Source: Streptomyces sp. NBC_01237 | GTDB taxonomy: Bacteria > Actinomycetota > Actinomycetes > Streptomycetales > Streptomycetaceae | Direction of reading: 5' to 3' | DNA length: 64,000 bases | Assembly (NCBI RefSeq): GCF_035917275.1 | Contig: NZ_CP108508.1 | Coordinates: forward strand, 5,270,001-5,334,000 | Part shown: positions 48,299 through 55,948 of the stretch, in pieces | Position numbering within the stretch: the stretch's first letter is position 1 | Layout: the number at the start of each line of letters is the position of its first letter | Program-made: the position numbers and the translations under genes | Notes under the pieces: generated by a model | The model's input: the letters and a program-made list of their open reading frames with translations, nothing else | What the model was told of the DNA's origin: nothing | Database searches by the model: none

Positions 48299-50527
48299 GT
48301 GTCGGACGCCGAGGGACCGGCAGCTGAGGGAACGCGAGCCGCCGGGACGGCGCCGGATGTCTCCGCCTCCGATGTCTCCGCTTCCGACGGCTCCGCCGCC
48401 CCGGATGCGTTCACCGTTCCGGGCGCCCCTGCCGTCCTGGACACGGCCCTCCTCGACACGCTGTTCGCCCAGTCCGCGGTGGGCCTGGTCGTGCTCGATC
48501 CGGACCTGCGGGTGGTGCGGGCCAACTCCCTCGTCGACGCCGCCCACGTCCAGGAGATGATCGGTGATCACTTCACCGATGTGTACCGCCTCGACAGGCC
48601 GGACCTGGCGGACGAGGTACTGCGCGGTGTGCTCGCCGGCGAAGGCCCCGTGCACGGCCGTCTGGTCCGCGGCCGGCTCAGGCGGCTCCCTGGAGCGGAC
48701 CGCAGCTTCAAGGTGTCCGCGTACCGCCTCGACGGTCCCGGCGACCGGCCCCTGGGCCTGCTGGCGGCCGTCGTCGATGTCACCGAGCGGGAGCGGGCGC
48801 GCTGCCGGGAGGAATGTCTGGCGGCGGTACGTGAGGCGGTGGGCGGATCGCTCGATGTGGCGGAGACCTGCCGGGCACTCGTCGGGGCCCTGGTGCCGGA
48901 GTTCGCCGATCTGGCCGTGGTCGAGGTGGTGGACGACGTCCTGCGCGGTGCGGAGCCGCCGGTGGGACCGCTCGGACCCGATGTCCCGCTGCGCCGGGCC
49001 GACCCGGACGGCGGTACCCGCCACCTCTCCTTCCGTACGCCGTACGCGCTGGCGGTGTCCGACCTCCGGCCCCGGCTCGTCCAGCTCACGCCGGACACCG
49101 CGTGGCTGGACGCGGACCCGGACAGTGCCCGTCTGATCAGGTCGGCCGACGCCCACTCGCTGATCGCGGTCCCCCTGACGCTGCGCGGCGCGGTCCTCGG
49201 GCTGCTGAGCCTCTACCGGTGCGGGGACACCGAGCCCTACGACGAGCACGACGTCTCCCTCGCCCGGACGGCGGCCACCCGCACCGCGCTGAGCATCGAC
49301 AACGCCCGCCGCTACGAGCGCGACCATGTGATCGCCTCGACGGTCCAGCGCCGGCTGCTCCCGCAGTACGACGGGGACCAGGCCGCCGTCGAGACGGCCC
49401 ATGTCCTGCTGCCCGGACGCGACAGCGGCTGCTGGTTCGACACCATCGCGCTGTCCGGCGCCCGCACCGCCCTCGTCGTCGGAAGTGTGGCGGGGCAGGG
49501 TCTCCAGACGGCCATCGCCATGGGGCAGTTGCGCACGGTCATCCAGGCGCTGGCCGGTCTCGACCTGGAGCCCGACGAGATGCTGGCCCGGCTGAACGAC
49601 ACGGCCGAACGCCTCGCCGTCGAACGGGCGGCCCTGCCCCGGGCCGACGCCCTGCACGACGAACCGCTGGCGGCGGCCTGTGTGTACGCGGTCTACGACC
49701 CGTTCACCCGTACCTGCACCCTCGCGCGGGCCGGGAACCCGGCGCCCGTCGTCGTCGCCCCCGACGGGAGTGCGCGGCCCCTCGACGTACCCGAAGGACC
49801 CGGCCTCTTCTCCGCCGACAGCGCGCCCTTCGCGACGGCCACCCTCATCCTCGAAGAGGGCAGCCTCCTCGCGTTCTGCACCGAGGCCCTGCTGCCCGAC
49901 GCCGATGCCGCCGCTCGCATCCGCGAAGCGCTCGCCGAGCCCGGACGCGGCCTGGCGGAGCTGTGCGACGCCGTCGTCTACGGACTCCCGGCCGGCTCCC
50001 GACCCGACGGCGCCGCGCTGCTCCTCGTCCGCACGGGCACCGTTCCGGCGAACCGGGTCGCGACCTGGGACCTGCCGCACGACCGTACGACCCCCGCCAC
50101 GGCCCGGGTCCTCGTACGCGACCGGCTCCAGGGCTGGAACCTGGACGAGGACACCATCGACGCGACCGAACTGATCGTCAGCGAGCTGGTCACCAACGCC
50201 GTCCGCTACGGCACCCCGCCACTGCGGCTGCGCCTGCTGCTGGGCGCCACCCTCACCTGCGAAGTGCACGACAGCAGCGAGGTGGCGCCGCATCTGCGCC
50301 ACGCCCGGACCGCCGACGAAGGCGGCCGGGGGCTGTTCATCGTCTCCCAGCTCGCCACGCACTGGGGCACCCGGCACGGTCCGCAGGGCAAGACGCTGTG
50401 GACCGAGCAGGACCTTCCCGCGCCCCCGGGCCCCGCGAGCGCCGGACGCGGCCGGCCGGCGGGGGAGCCGGACCCCCCGGCCGACCGCCGGGGCGGTGAG
50501 GTCCCCGGCCGACCGCCGGGGGAGTGA
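48299..50527 (+). CDS. PAS-GAF-PP2C-HATPase signalling protein with degenerate phosphatase site
   Basis: Cytoplasmic regulator of 742 residues. In order: a Ser/Ala/Asp-rich leader (1-45), PAS (about 50-165), GAF (about 185-335), SpoIIE/PP2C (about 345-590) and an RsbW-like HATPase domain (about 610-715). The ATPase boxes look intact (TELIVSELVTNAVRYG; EVHDSSE; GGRGLFIVSQLA). In the PP2C part the two metal-binding aspartates are replaced: the usual GGDWYD is SGCWFD (Cys378), and the usual GDVxGHG is GSVAGQG (Ser396). Phosphatase activity is therefore doubtful, although the fold is kept. Normally such proteins act on anti-anti-sigma factors. GTG start. Confidence 0.87.
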   Translation: MSDAEGPAAEGTRAAGTAPDVSASDVSASDGSAAPDAFTVPGAPAVLDTALLDTLFAQSAVGLVVLDPDLRVVRANSLVDAAHVQEMIGDHFTDVYRLDRPDLADEVLRGVLAGEGPVHGRLVRGRLRRLPGADRSFKVSAYRLDGPGDRPLGLLAAVVDVTERERARCREECLAAVREAVGGSLDVAETCRALVGALVPEFADLAVVEVVDDVLRGAEPPVGPLGPDVPLRRADPDGGTRHLSFRTPYALAVSDLRPRLVQLTPDTAWLDADPDSARLIRSADAHSLIAVPLTLRGAVLGLLSLYRCGDTEPYDEHDVSLARTAATRTALSIDNARRYERDHVIASTVQRRLLPQYDGDQAAVETAHVLLPGRDSGCWFDTIALSGARTALVVGSVAGQGLQTAIAMGQLRTVIQALAGLDLEPDEMLARLNDTAERLAVERAALPRADALHDEPLAAACVYAVYDPFTRTCTLARAGNPAPVVVAPDGSARPLDVPEGPGLFSADSAPFATATLILEEGSLLAFCTEALLPDADAAARIREALAEPGRGLAELCDAVVYGLPAGSRPDGAALLLVRTGTVPANRVATWDLPHDRTTPATARVLVRDRLQGWNLDEDTIDATELIVSELVTNAVRYGTPPLRLRLLLGATLTCEVHDSSEVAPHLRHARTADEGGRGLFIVSQLATHWGTRHGPQGKTLWTEQDLPAPPGPASAGRGRPAGEPDPPADRRGGEVPGRPPGE
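50475..50521. repeat. Direct repeat at the 3' end of the phosphatase-like gene
   Basis: CCCCGGCCGACCGCCGGGG occurs at 50475-50493 and again at 50503-50521. Each copy can also fold on itself, so the pair may help end transcription before the convergent HAD gene. Confidence 0.6.
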
Positions 50528-50546
50528 ACCGCCAGGAACCCCGCTT

Positions 50547-51353
50547 TCAGCCGAAGAGGCGTTCCAGCACCACCGCGACGCCGTCGTCCAGGTTGGACAG
50601 GGTCACCTCGTCGGCCGCCGCCCTCAGCTGCGGGTGCGCGCCGGCCATCGCCACCCCGTGTCCGGAGAGGCGGAACAGCGGCAGGTCGTTGGGCATGTCG
50701 CCGAACGCGACCGCGCGGGCCGGATCGAGCTCCAGCACTTCGGCGGCCAGCGCGAACCCGGTGCCCTTGTCCACGCCGTACGGGGCCAGTTCGACCGTGC
50801 CGGGGCCCGCCATCGTGACGGTCGCCAGATCACCCACGGCCGCGCGGGCGGCGGCCGTCAGCGCGTCGTCGCCGAGCTCCGGGTGCCGTACCAGGACCTT
50901 GATGACCGGTTCCGCCCACAGGTCCGTACGACGCCCGACCCGTAGTGCGGGGAGCGTGGGGTGCGGCATCCGGTAGCCCGGTTCGATCAGGGTCCGGCCG
51001 TCGGGGCCGTCCTGGTCCACGGCGGCGAAGACCGCGCCGACCTCCGCCTCGATCTTGCCGAGCGCGGCATCGGCCAGGTCCCGGTCGAGGGGCACCGAGT
51101 GGAGCATGCGGTCCGGTCCGGCGTCGTACACCTGGGTTCCCTGCCCGCAGACGACCGGGCCGCGGTAGTCCAGGTCCGCGAGCAGCCGCCGTATGCCGGG
51201 TACCGGCCGCCCGGTGACGATCAGGTGCCGGGCTCCGGCCGAGGAGGCCAGGGCGAGGGCGGCGCGGGAGCGCGGGCTCACGGTGTCGTCCGGGCGCAGC
51301 AGGGTGCCGTCCAGGTCCGTGGCGACAAGGGCATATGCGGGTGGCGTGGGCAT
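50547..51353 (-). CDS. HAD superfamily hydrolase (Cof-type phosphatase)
   Basis: Phosphatase of 268 residues in the Cof/YbjI group. Motif I is LVATDLDGTLLRPDDTVSPR with the nucleophile Asp, motif II is HLIVTGRPVPGIRRL, and motif IV is AVAFGDMPNDLPLFRLSGHGVAMAGA. The C2-type cap lies between. It would hydrolyse small sugar or nucleotide phosphates; the substrate is unknown. Typical length. It is convergent with the signalling protein and faces a repeat-rich region upstream. Confidence 0.9.
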   Translation of the reverse strand: MPTPPAYALVATDLDGTLLRPDDTVSPRSRAALALASSAGARHLIVTGRPVPGIRRLLADLDYRGPVVCGQGTQVYDAGPDRMLHSVPLDRDLADAALGKIEAEVGAVFAAVDQDGPDGRTLIEPGYRMPHPTLPALRVGRRTDLWAEPVIKVLVRHPELGDDALTAAARAAVGDLATVTMAGPGTVELAPYGVDKGTGFALAAEVLELDPARAVAFGDMPNDLPLFRLSGHGVAMAGAHPQLRAAADEVTLSNLDDGVAVVLERLFG

Positions 51354-51398
51354 GGACCCAGCCTAGGAGGCCACCGATGGCCCCTTGCGCGACCCGAA

Positions 51399-51439
51399 AA
51401 GATCCGGTACGTGCGCCCTTCGGCGTCGTACCGGATCTT
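51399..51439 (-). terminator. Long hairpin after the small secreted protein gene
   Basis: Perfect 13-bp arms AAGATCCGGTACG and CGTACCGGATCTT flank a 15-base loop that itself can fold. It lies 115 bases after the stop of the minus-strand secreted-protein gene, with the 8-bp repeats between. Confidence 0.6.
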
Positions 51440-51442
51440 CGC

Positions 51443-51497
51443 AGGAGCCCAGGAGCCCAGGAGCCCAGGAGCCCAGGAGCCCAGGAGCCCAGGAGCC
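51443..51497. repeat. 8-bp microsatellite, about seven copies
   Basis: AGGAGCCC is repeated six times in perfect tandem from 51443, followed by a seven-base partial copy. Such tracts change copy number easily. It is intergenic, between a terminator and a secreted-protein gene. It also contains repeated AGGAG, which resembles ribosome sites but has no start nearby. Confidence 0.9.
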
Positions 51498-51553
51498 ATC
51501 AGTGAGCGCTCAGTGAGCAGTCAGGGGCGTGGGCCCCCGGAAGGCGGCTCCGG

Positions 51554-51898
51554 TCAGCTGAACACCACGGAGCGGACCTTGAGGCGCTCGGAGGCGTGGC
51601 CGCCGTTCGGCCGGAGGCTGAAGTAGGGGCCCTCGCAGTCGGCATCGGCGAAGACCGTGGCCGTGGAGCCGGTGTTGTTGCGCGGCGAGTGGGCGGGCTC
51701 GGTCCACGGGTGCTCGACCTCGGGCAGGGTGATGCAGACCCCGCTCGGCGGGTCGATCAGACCGCCGATGTGCGGGGTGCCGCCCAGGTCGCTGTAGCGG
51801 TACGTGAAGTCGCCGTCGGCCGCCGAGGCGGAGCCGGGAGCGGCGAGGAGCACGGCGAGGCCGCAGGCGGCGGCGGTGGCGAGGGCGCGCAGGCGCAT
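51554..51898 (-). CDS. Small secreted protein, function unknown
   Basis: Exported protein of 114 residues, about 87 when mature. Signal peptide: ALATAAACGLAVLLAAPGSA with an ASA-A cleavage near residue 27. The mature part (YRYSDLGGTPHIGGLIDPPS; VFADADCEGPYFSLRPNGG) has two cysteines, one in GVCITLP and one in DADCEG, likely a disulfide, and no domain I recognise. I chose the ATG at 51898 because it starts the signal peptide; an ATG at 51913 is possible. It resembles the many small exported actinomycete proteins of unknown role. Confidence 0.7.
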   Translation of the reverse strand: MRLRALATAAACGLAVLLAAPGSASAADGDFTYRYSDLGGTPHIGGLIDPPSGVCITLPEVEHPWTEPAHSPRNNTGSTATVFADADCEGPYFSLRPNGGHASERLKVRSVVFS

Positions 51899-52134
51899 GG
51901 AAGATCGTCCCATTCGTGTTCGGGTTCGGTCGGGCCGCCCCAGTTTTCCCCGGAACGATCTTGAGGGGGCCTCCGAACGCCGCAGAAACGATCTTGCATC
52001 ACTCGTACGAGGGACCCTTCGGGCTTCGCGGCCGTGCGGCGCACCCGCAGGGCCTCGCCGGGGCTCTGTGAGTGCGTGCGCGGGTGCCTCCCTCGGCGAG
52101 GGCGAGGGCGGGGACACGGGGACGGGGACGGGGG

Positions 52135-52308
52135 CTACCGCACCACGTGGGGGCCCTGCTGGGGCACGCAGTGGGTGAGCCCTTCGCTGTCCACCAGTTG
52201 GGTACGGCTGTACGCCTCCCATTGGAGGCCGATTCCGCACGCGGCGCAGTCACCCGCGAAACGGCGGTAGCCCGGCGCGGGCTCGGAAGCGTGATCGGCA
52301 GTAGTCAT
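52135..52308 (-). CDS. Small CxxC protein, 57 residues
   Basis: A short protein beginning at ATG 52308 and ending in TAG. Its core is RRFAGDCAACGIGLQWEAYS, then a separate GLTHCVPQQGPH. The Cys-x2-Cys and the His-Cys pair 26 residues later look like a zinc ribbon or other metal site. No ribosome site precedes it; TAACGT lies 7 bases before the ATG, so it may be leaderless. The codon pattern is typical of real streptomycete genes. Function unknown. Confidence 0.55.
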   Translation of the reverse strand: MTTADHASEPAPGYRRFAGDCAACGIGLQWEAYSRTQLVDSEGLTHCVPQQGPHVVR

Positions 52309-52410
52309 CCGCCCACGTTAGGGCACCGCACTGACAGCGGGCATGGTGCGGTCCCGCAGATCACCCCGGAGCCGCCCACCCGCAGCGGCCCCTTCCGCCC
52401 GGACGCACCC

Positions 52411-52860
52411 CTACTGGACGCAGAACTCATTGCCCTCCGGGTCGCTGAGGACGAGCCAACTCCCGCCCGGTTCCTCCACCGTGCGCAGCAGGCTCGCGCC
52501 CAGTTCCCGCAGTCGTGCCACCTCCGCGTCGCGCTGTCCCGGGGCGGCGTGCACGTCGATGTGGAGGCGGTTCTTCACCGTTTTCGGTTCCGGTACCCGC
52601 TGGAAGAGCAGCCGCCGCCCCTGTCCCGTACCGCTCAACTCCTCGTACGGATCGTCCGGGTGGCGTGCTGCCGCGAGATCGCGCCAGGCGCGGCGGCCGT
52701 GGGCGTGGACGGTGATGGTCTCGGGCACGGCCCCGGCCGCGAGCAACTGCTCGACCAGGGCGCTGTTGTCCTCGACGAGGTAGCCCAGGGCCTCGGCCCA
52801 GAAGCCGGCCTGGGCGTGCGGGTCGGCGCTGTCGATGACGAGTTTCCAGTGCAGGGTCAT
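52411..52860 (-). CDS. VOC family (glyoxalase-like) protein
   Basis: Protein of 149 residues with the paired beta-alpha-beta-beta-beta fold of the vicinal-oxygen-chelate superfamily. Features are MTLHWKLVIDSADPHAQAGF at the start, RLHIDVHAAPGQRDAEVARL in the middle and GGSWLVLSDPEGNEFCVQ at the end, matching the glyoxalase/bleomycin-resistance Pfam group. It starts 22 bases from a divergent CGNR regulator and could be controlled by it. Whether it is an enzyme or a binding protein is unknown. Confidence 0.85.
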   Translation of the reverse strand: MTLHWKLVIDSADPHAQAGFWAEALGYLVEDNSALVEQLLAAGAVPETITVHAHGRRAWRDLAAARHPDDPYEELSGTGQGRRLLFQRVPEPKTVKNRLHIDVHAAPGQRDAEVARLRELGASLLRTVEEPGGSWLVLSDPEGNEFCVQ

Positions 52861-52868
52861 GGAAACTG

Positions 52869-52876
52869 TTTATAGT
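52869..52876. promoter_or_regulatory. Overlapping divergent -10 elements
   Basis: TATAGT at 52871-52876 ends 6 bases before the ATG of the plus-strand CGNR gene. On the other strand TATAAA (52869-52874) ends 8 bases before the VOC ATG. Both messages would be leaderless and the promoters would compete. Confidence 0.45.
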
Positions 52877-52882
52877 GGTTAC

Positions 52883-53494
52883 ATGACTGAGAGGGCAACG
52901 GGCGCGCCGGGGATGTCTCTCAGGCACCCGGACGGCAGCTCGTTCCGCTTCGATCCCGGCTCCCTGTGCCTGGAGTTGCTGCCCACCGGCGGCCCCGGCC
53001 CGCTCGCCCGCTTCGAGGTGCTGAACGAGCCGGTGGATCTGACCGGGTGGGCGGCGGAGAGCAGGCTGGCCGGCGGACTGCGGCTCACGGTGACCGCGGC
53101 AGAGGTGTCCGCCGCCCGTGAACTGCGCGATGCCCTGTGGCGGTTGGCCGCCGACCGGGCGCACGGCCGCGAGCCGGACCCGGCCGACCTCGACGCGGTG
53201 AACGACGCCGCCGCGCACCCGCCCCTGACGGCCCGGCTGACCGGGGGCGGCGGCCGGGACTGGGCCCCCGGGGCCACCGGCTCCCAACTGCTCTCGACGG
53301 TCGCCCGCGATGCCGTGGACCTGTTCACCGGACCGTACGCCCACCGGGTCCGGGAGTGCGGGGCCCCTGACTGTCGCCTGCTCTTCGTCGACACCTCCCG
53401 CCCCGGCAGGCGGCGTTGGTGCTCGATGGAGCGCTGCGGGAACCGGCACAAGGTGCGCGCCCACCGAGCCCGGCTGACCGACACGGGCGAGTGA
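52883..53494 (+). CDS. CGNR zinc-finger (ABATE-domain) protein
   Basis: Putative regulator of 203 residues. The N-terminal half (SLCLELLPTGGP; LRDALWRLAADRAHGREPDP) is the ABATE domain, and the C-terminal part VRECGAPDCRLLFVDTSRPG then RRRWCSMERCGNRHKVRAHR is the CGNR zinc finger with four ligand cysteines. Family members are presumed transcription regulators, often of stress or detoxification genes. It is divergent from a VOC gene, a likely target. The ATG at 52883 has no ribosome site but follows a -10 element directly. Confidence 0.88.
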   Translation: MTERATGAPGMSLRHPDGSSFRFDPGSLCLELLPTGGPGPLARFEVLNEPVDLTGWAAESRLAGGLRLTVTAAEVSAARELRDALWRLAADRAHGREPDPADLDAVNDAAAHPPLTARLTGGGGRDWAPGATGSQLLSTVARDAVDLFTGPYAHRVRECGAPDCRLLFVDTSRPGRRRWCSMERCGNRHKVRAHRARLTDTGE

Positions 53495-53505
53495 GGCGAA
53501 GCCGC

Positions 53506-53597
53506 TCCGTACGGATCGGGGTCCGTGACGGTCGGGCTCCGGACGGATCGGGCTTCGTACGGATCAGGCTTCGTGAGGTTCGGGTTCCGTACGGGGG
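53506..53597. repeat. Imperfect GGATCGGG/CGTACGGATC repeats
   Basis: About five variants of a 16-20-bp unit (such as TCCGTACGGATCGGG, TCCGGACGGATCGGGCTTCG, and TTCGTACGGATCAGGCTTCG) fill the gap between two convergent genes and run into the 3' end of the second. Likely slippage-generated. Confidence 0.5.
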
Positions 53598-54064
53598 CAG
53601 GCCGCGCAGACGTGTCCATCGATCGCGGCCAGCAGCTCCGCCGCCGCCTTCGCCCGGGACGGCGCCTGTGGTGCCGGTCCAGGTGCCGGCGCCGGCGCCG
53701 ACTGCCGACGGGGCACCGGTGCCGAGGCCAGCCGTTCGGCCGTCGCGCGCCCCGCCACAACCGCTTCGTGCGCCCCGCGCGCCCACTCGGGGTGGTGATG
53801 ATGCCCGGCGGAGAGGATCGTCCTCAGCAGCTCCAGTACTCCGGCCCGGTCCCTGACCGTCTCCGTGGCGGCCAGCTCCCACAGGAACGGCACCGTGGCC
53901 ACGGTCGCGTCGAAGACCGCCATCGCCCCGATCCACTGCTCCAGATCGCTCAGCGCGTCCTCGGCGGTCGGGGCGTCGCCCCAGGCGATCCGCGACAGCA
54001 TCCCGGGGACCTGGGACGCGGAGCCGCGGGCATGCTGGAGTTCGTGCCACTGAACGTTGCTCAT
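53564..54064 (-). CDS. Hypothetical helical protein with C-terminal CxxC
   Basis: Protein of 166 residues I cannot assign. The N-terminal two thirds is alpha-helical (NVQWHELQHARGSASQVPGM; SDLEQWIGAMAVFDATVATV) and recalls streptomycete HEAT-like or immunity-type proteins. A Pro/Ala spacer (APAPAPGPAPQAP) follows, and the end holds DGHVCAACPRTEP with a CxxC pair. I chose the ATG at 54064 with AAGGG upstream. It sits in an accessory patch downstream of a monooxygenase in the same orientation. Confidence 0.6.
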   Translation of the reverse strand: MSNVQWHELQHARGSASQVPGMLSRIAWGDAPTAEDALSDLEQWIGAMAVFDATVATVPFLWELAATETVRDRAGVLELLRTILSAGHHHHPEWARGAHEAVVAGRATAERLASAPVPRRQSAPAPAPGPAPQAPSRAKAAAELLAAIDGHVCAACPRTEPEPHEA

Positions 54065-54103
54065 GCCCTTGAGAACTGTCCCCATCCCGGCACTCAACCA
54101 GCC

Positions 54104-55864
54104 TTACCGCACGGCGTCCACCATGCCGACGGCACCGTCCGCCCGGTGCAGCCGGTCCAGGTACTCCCGTACGGCGCGGGGGGCGTCCGCCGGGGCGACG
54201 ATCCCCACGTGGTTGTCGGGCCGGATCACGACGACCGCGCCGGAGCCGCCGACCCCGTACGCCGCCCGCGCGTACCCCTGGTGGTCGATCAGCGCGTGCG
54301 CCTCGGTGCCGGGCGTCTCCCCCGCTCCGTACACCCGGCAGGCCCGTACCGCGCCACTGTCCCCGTACGCGGCCGTCACCTCCCGCAGCGCCGTCGTGCT
54401 GCCGGGGCCGAAGCCGAGCACGGTCAGGTGCGGTCCGGCGAAGGTGCGGAACAGGCTGGTCGGCGCGCCCGTCGCGGCGGCGAGGCAGGGGGCGTCCGGA
54501 GCCCGGTCGCCGGAGTGCGGGCCGTCTTCGGGGCCTTGGCCGCCCGGCGCGTCGCGGTCCTCGGCGGCCAGTGAACTCCACCGGTAGCCGGTGCCGAGCC
54601 CGGCCGTCTCCGGAGTGATCGCCGAGTCCAGGCCGCCGCCGGGCTTCCTGATCGCCGCCAGCGTGGCCCGCAGCCTCTCCGACGTCAGGTCCAGGGTTTG
54701 GGCGGCGACCGGCAGCCGCTCCTCCTCGTAGGTGTCCAGCAGCCCCGCCGCCGCCCGCCCGGCCAGTACATGGGCGAGCTTCCAGCCCAGGTTGAAGGCG
54801 TCCTGGATGCCGGTGTTCATGCCGAGGCCGCCCGCGATCGCGTGCACATGCGCGGAGTCCCCGGCCAGGAAGACCCGGCCCACCCGGTAGCGGTCGGCCA
54901 GGCGGACGTTGACGCGGTACGTCGACAGGAGGGTGGCGTCGGTGAGGTGGCTGCCCGGCAGTCCGGTGTGCCGGGTGAGCAGCCGCCGGAACCCGTCCTG
55001 CGACGGGGCGAGAGGGCGGCCCTCCCGGTCGCGCTCGGGCCCGGCCTGGAACCACCACCCCGAGGGCGTACCGGGGATGGGGCAGAGCATGACCGCACCG
55101 TCCTCGTCGAACCACTGGTGCCAGCGGTCGCGGTCCAGCACTCCGTCCGTGAGGGCGACATCGCCGCAGACCATCATCTGTTCGGCGTGCGTCTCCCCGT
55201 CGAAGCCGATCCCGAGGAGCTTGCGTACGGGGCTGTGGGCGCCGTCGCACCCGACCACGTACCGCGCCCGGACGGGGGGACCGGCGGCGAACGTCACGGT
55301 GACGTGGCCGCCCGTTTCCCCGCCCCCGCCCGTTTCCCCGTCCCCGCCCGTTTCCCCGTCCGCGTCCTTCTCCCCGTCCACCTCTCCGGACGCGTCCCTC
55401 TCCCCGCCCTCGCCGCCTTCCCCGTCCGCCCGCGCGATCTGCGTGATGCCCACGGCCTCGGCGCCCAGTTCGACGCGGACCCCGGACGCGGCCAGCCGGT
55501 CACGCAGGACCTCCTCCAGCCGCCACTGGGCGATCAGCCACCCCCGGTCGTACGGTGCGTCCGGTGTCGGGGCGCTGTCCGCGTACGGATCGGTGTCCAT
55601 GACCGGCAGCCGGTCCCGGTACTTGCGCATCGGCAGCGGCGCCGAGCCGGCGGCCAGCACTTCGTCGATGACCCCCAGGTCCGCCAGGACCTCCAGGGAG
55701 CGGGGGTTGGGCCCCTTGGCGCGCGAACTGCGCGGGTACGCGGGGGACTTGTCGACGATCCGTACGGCGATGCCGCGCCGGGCGAGATCGCACGCCAGGG
55801 TCAGCCCGGTCGGGCCCGCGCCCACGATCAGTACGTCCGTCAGTGTGCCGGCCGTGTCGGTCAT
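54104..55864 (-). CDS. FAD-dependent aromatic monooxygenase (PheA/TfdB type)
   Basis: Flavin hydroxylase of 586 residues for aromatic or polyketide-like substrates. Motifs: DVLIVGAGPTGLTLACDLAR (FAD fold, residue 10), ARYVVGCDGAHSPVRKLLGI (DG motif) and RVFLAGDSAHVHAIAGGLGM followed by NTGIQDAFNLGWKLA (GD motif). The C-terminal part is the thioredoxin-like domain of this family. Residues about 147-187 are an extra Gly/Glu/Asp-rich loop encoded by short DNA repeats. ATG with GAGGAG upstream. It lies in the same direction as an HxlR regulator 85 bases upstream and may be its target. Substrate unknown; tailoring or detoxification are the usual roles. Confidence 0.87.
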   Translation of the reverse strand: MTDTAGTLTDVLIVGAGPTGLTLACDLARRGIAVRIVDKSPAYPRSSRAKGPNPRSLEVLADLGVIDEVLAAGSAPLPMRKYRDRLPVMDTDPYADSAPTPDAPYDRGWLIAQWRLEEVLRDRLAASGVRVELGAEAVGITQIARADGEGGEGGERDASGEVDGEKDADGETGGDGETGGGGETGGHVTVTFAAGPPVRARYVVGCDGAHSPVRKLLGIGFDGETHAEQMMVCGDVALTDGVLDRDRWHQWFDEDGAVMLCPIPGTPSGWWFQAGPERDREGRPLAPSQDGFRRLLTRHTGLPGSHLTDATLLSTYRVNVRLADRYRVGRVFLAGDSAHVHAIAGGLGMNTGIQDAFNLGWKLAHVLAGRAAAGLLDTYEEERLPVAAQTLDLTSERLRATLAAIRKPGGGLDSAITPETAGLGTGYRWSSLAAEDRDAPGGQGPEDGPHSGDRAPDAPCLAAATGAPTSLFRTFAGPHLTVLGFGPGSTTALREVTAAYGDSGAVRACRVYGAGETPGTEAHALIDHQGYARAAYGVGGSGAVVVIRPDNHVGIVAPADAPRAVREYLDRLHRADGAVGMVDAVR

Positions 55865-55899
55865 GCCTGCTCCTCGGTTCGCGTTTCCGGAGCACCCAG

Positions 55900-55934
55900 G
55901 AAAACGCAACCGAGTAAGAAAAGCAACCCGGTAA
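55900..55934. repeat. Tandem direct repeat between HxlR and monooxygenase genes
   Basis: GAAAACGCAACCGAGTAA (55900-55917) is followed by GAAAAGCAACCCGGTAA (55918-55934). The two copies differ at few positions and lie in the monooxygenase promoter area, a plausible activator or repressor site. Confidence 0.45.
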
Positions 55935-55948
55935 CTATTGTGTGGGTG

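Noticed and set aside
51999..52253. 84-codon minus-strand frame with Cys residues
   Set aside because: It lies across the small CxxC protein in another frame and has an Arg/Pro-rich shadow composition.
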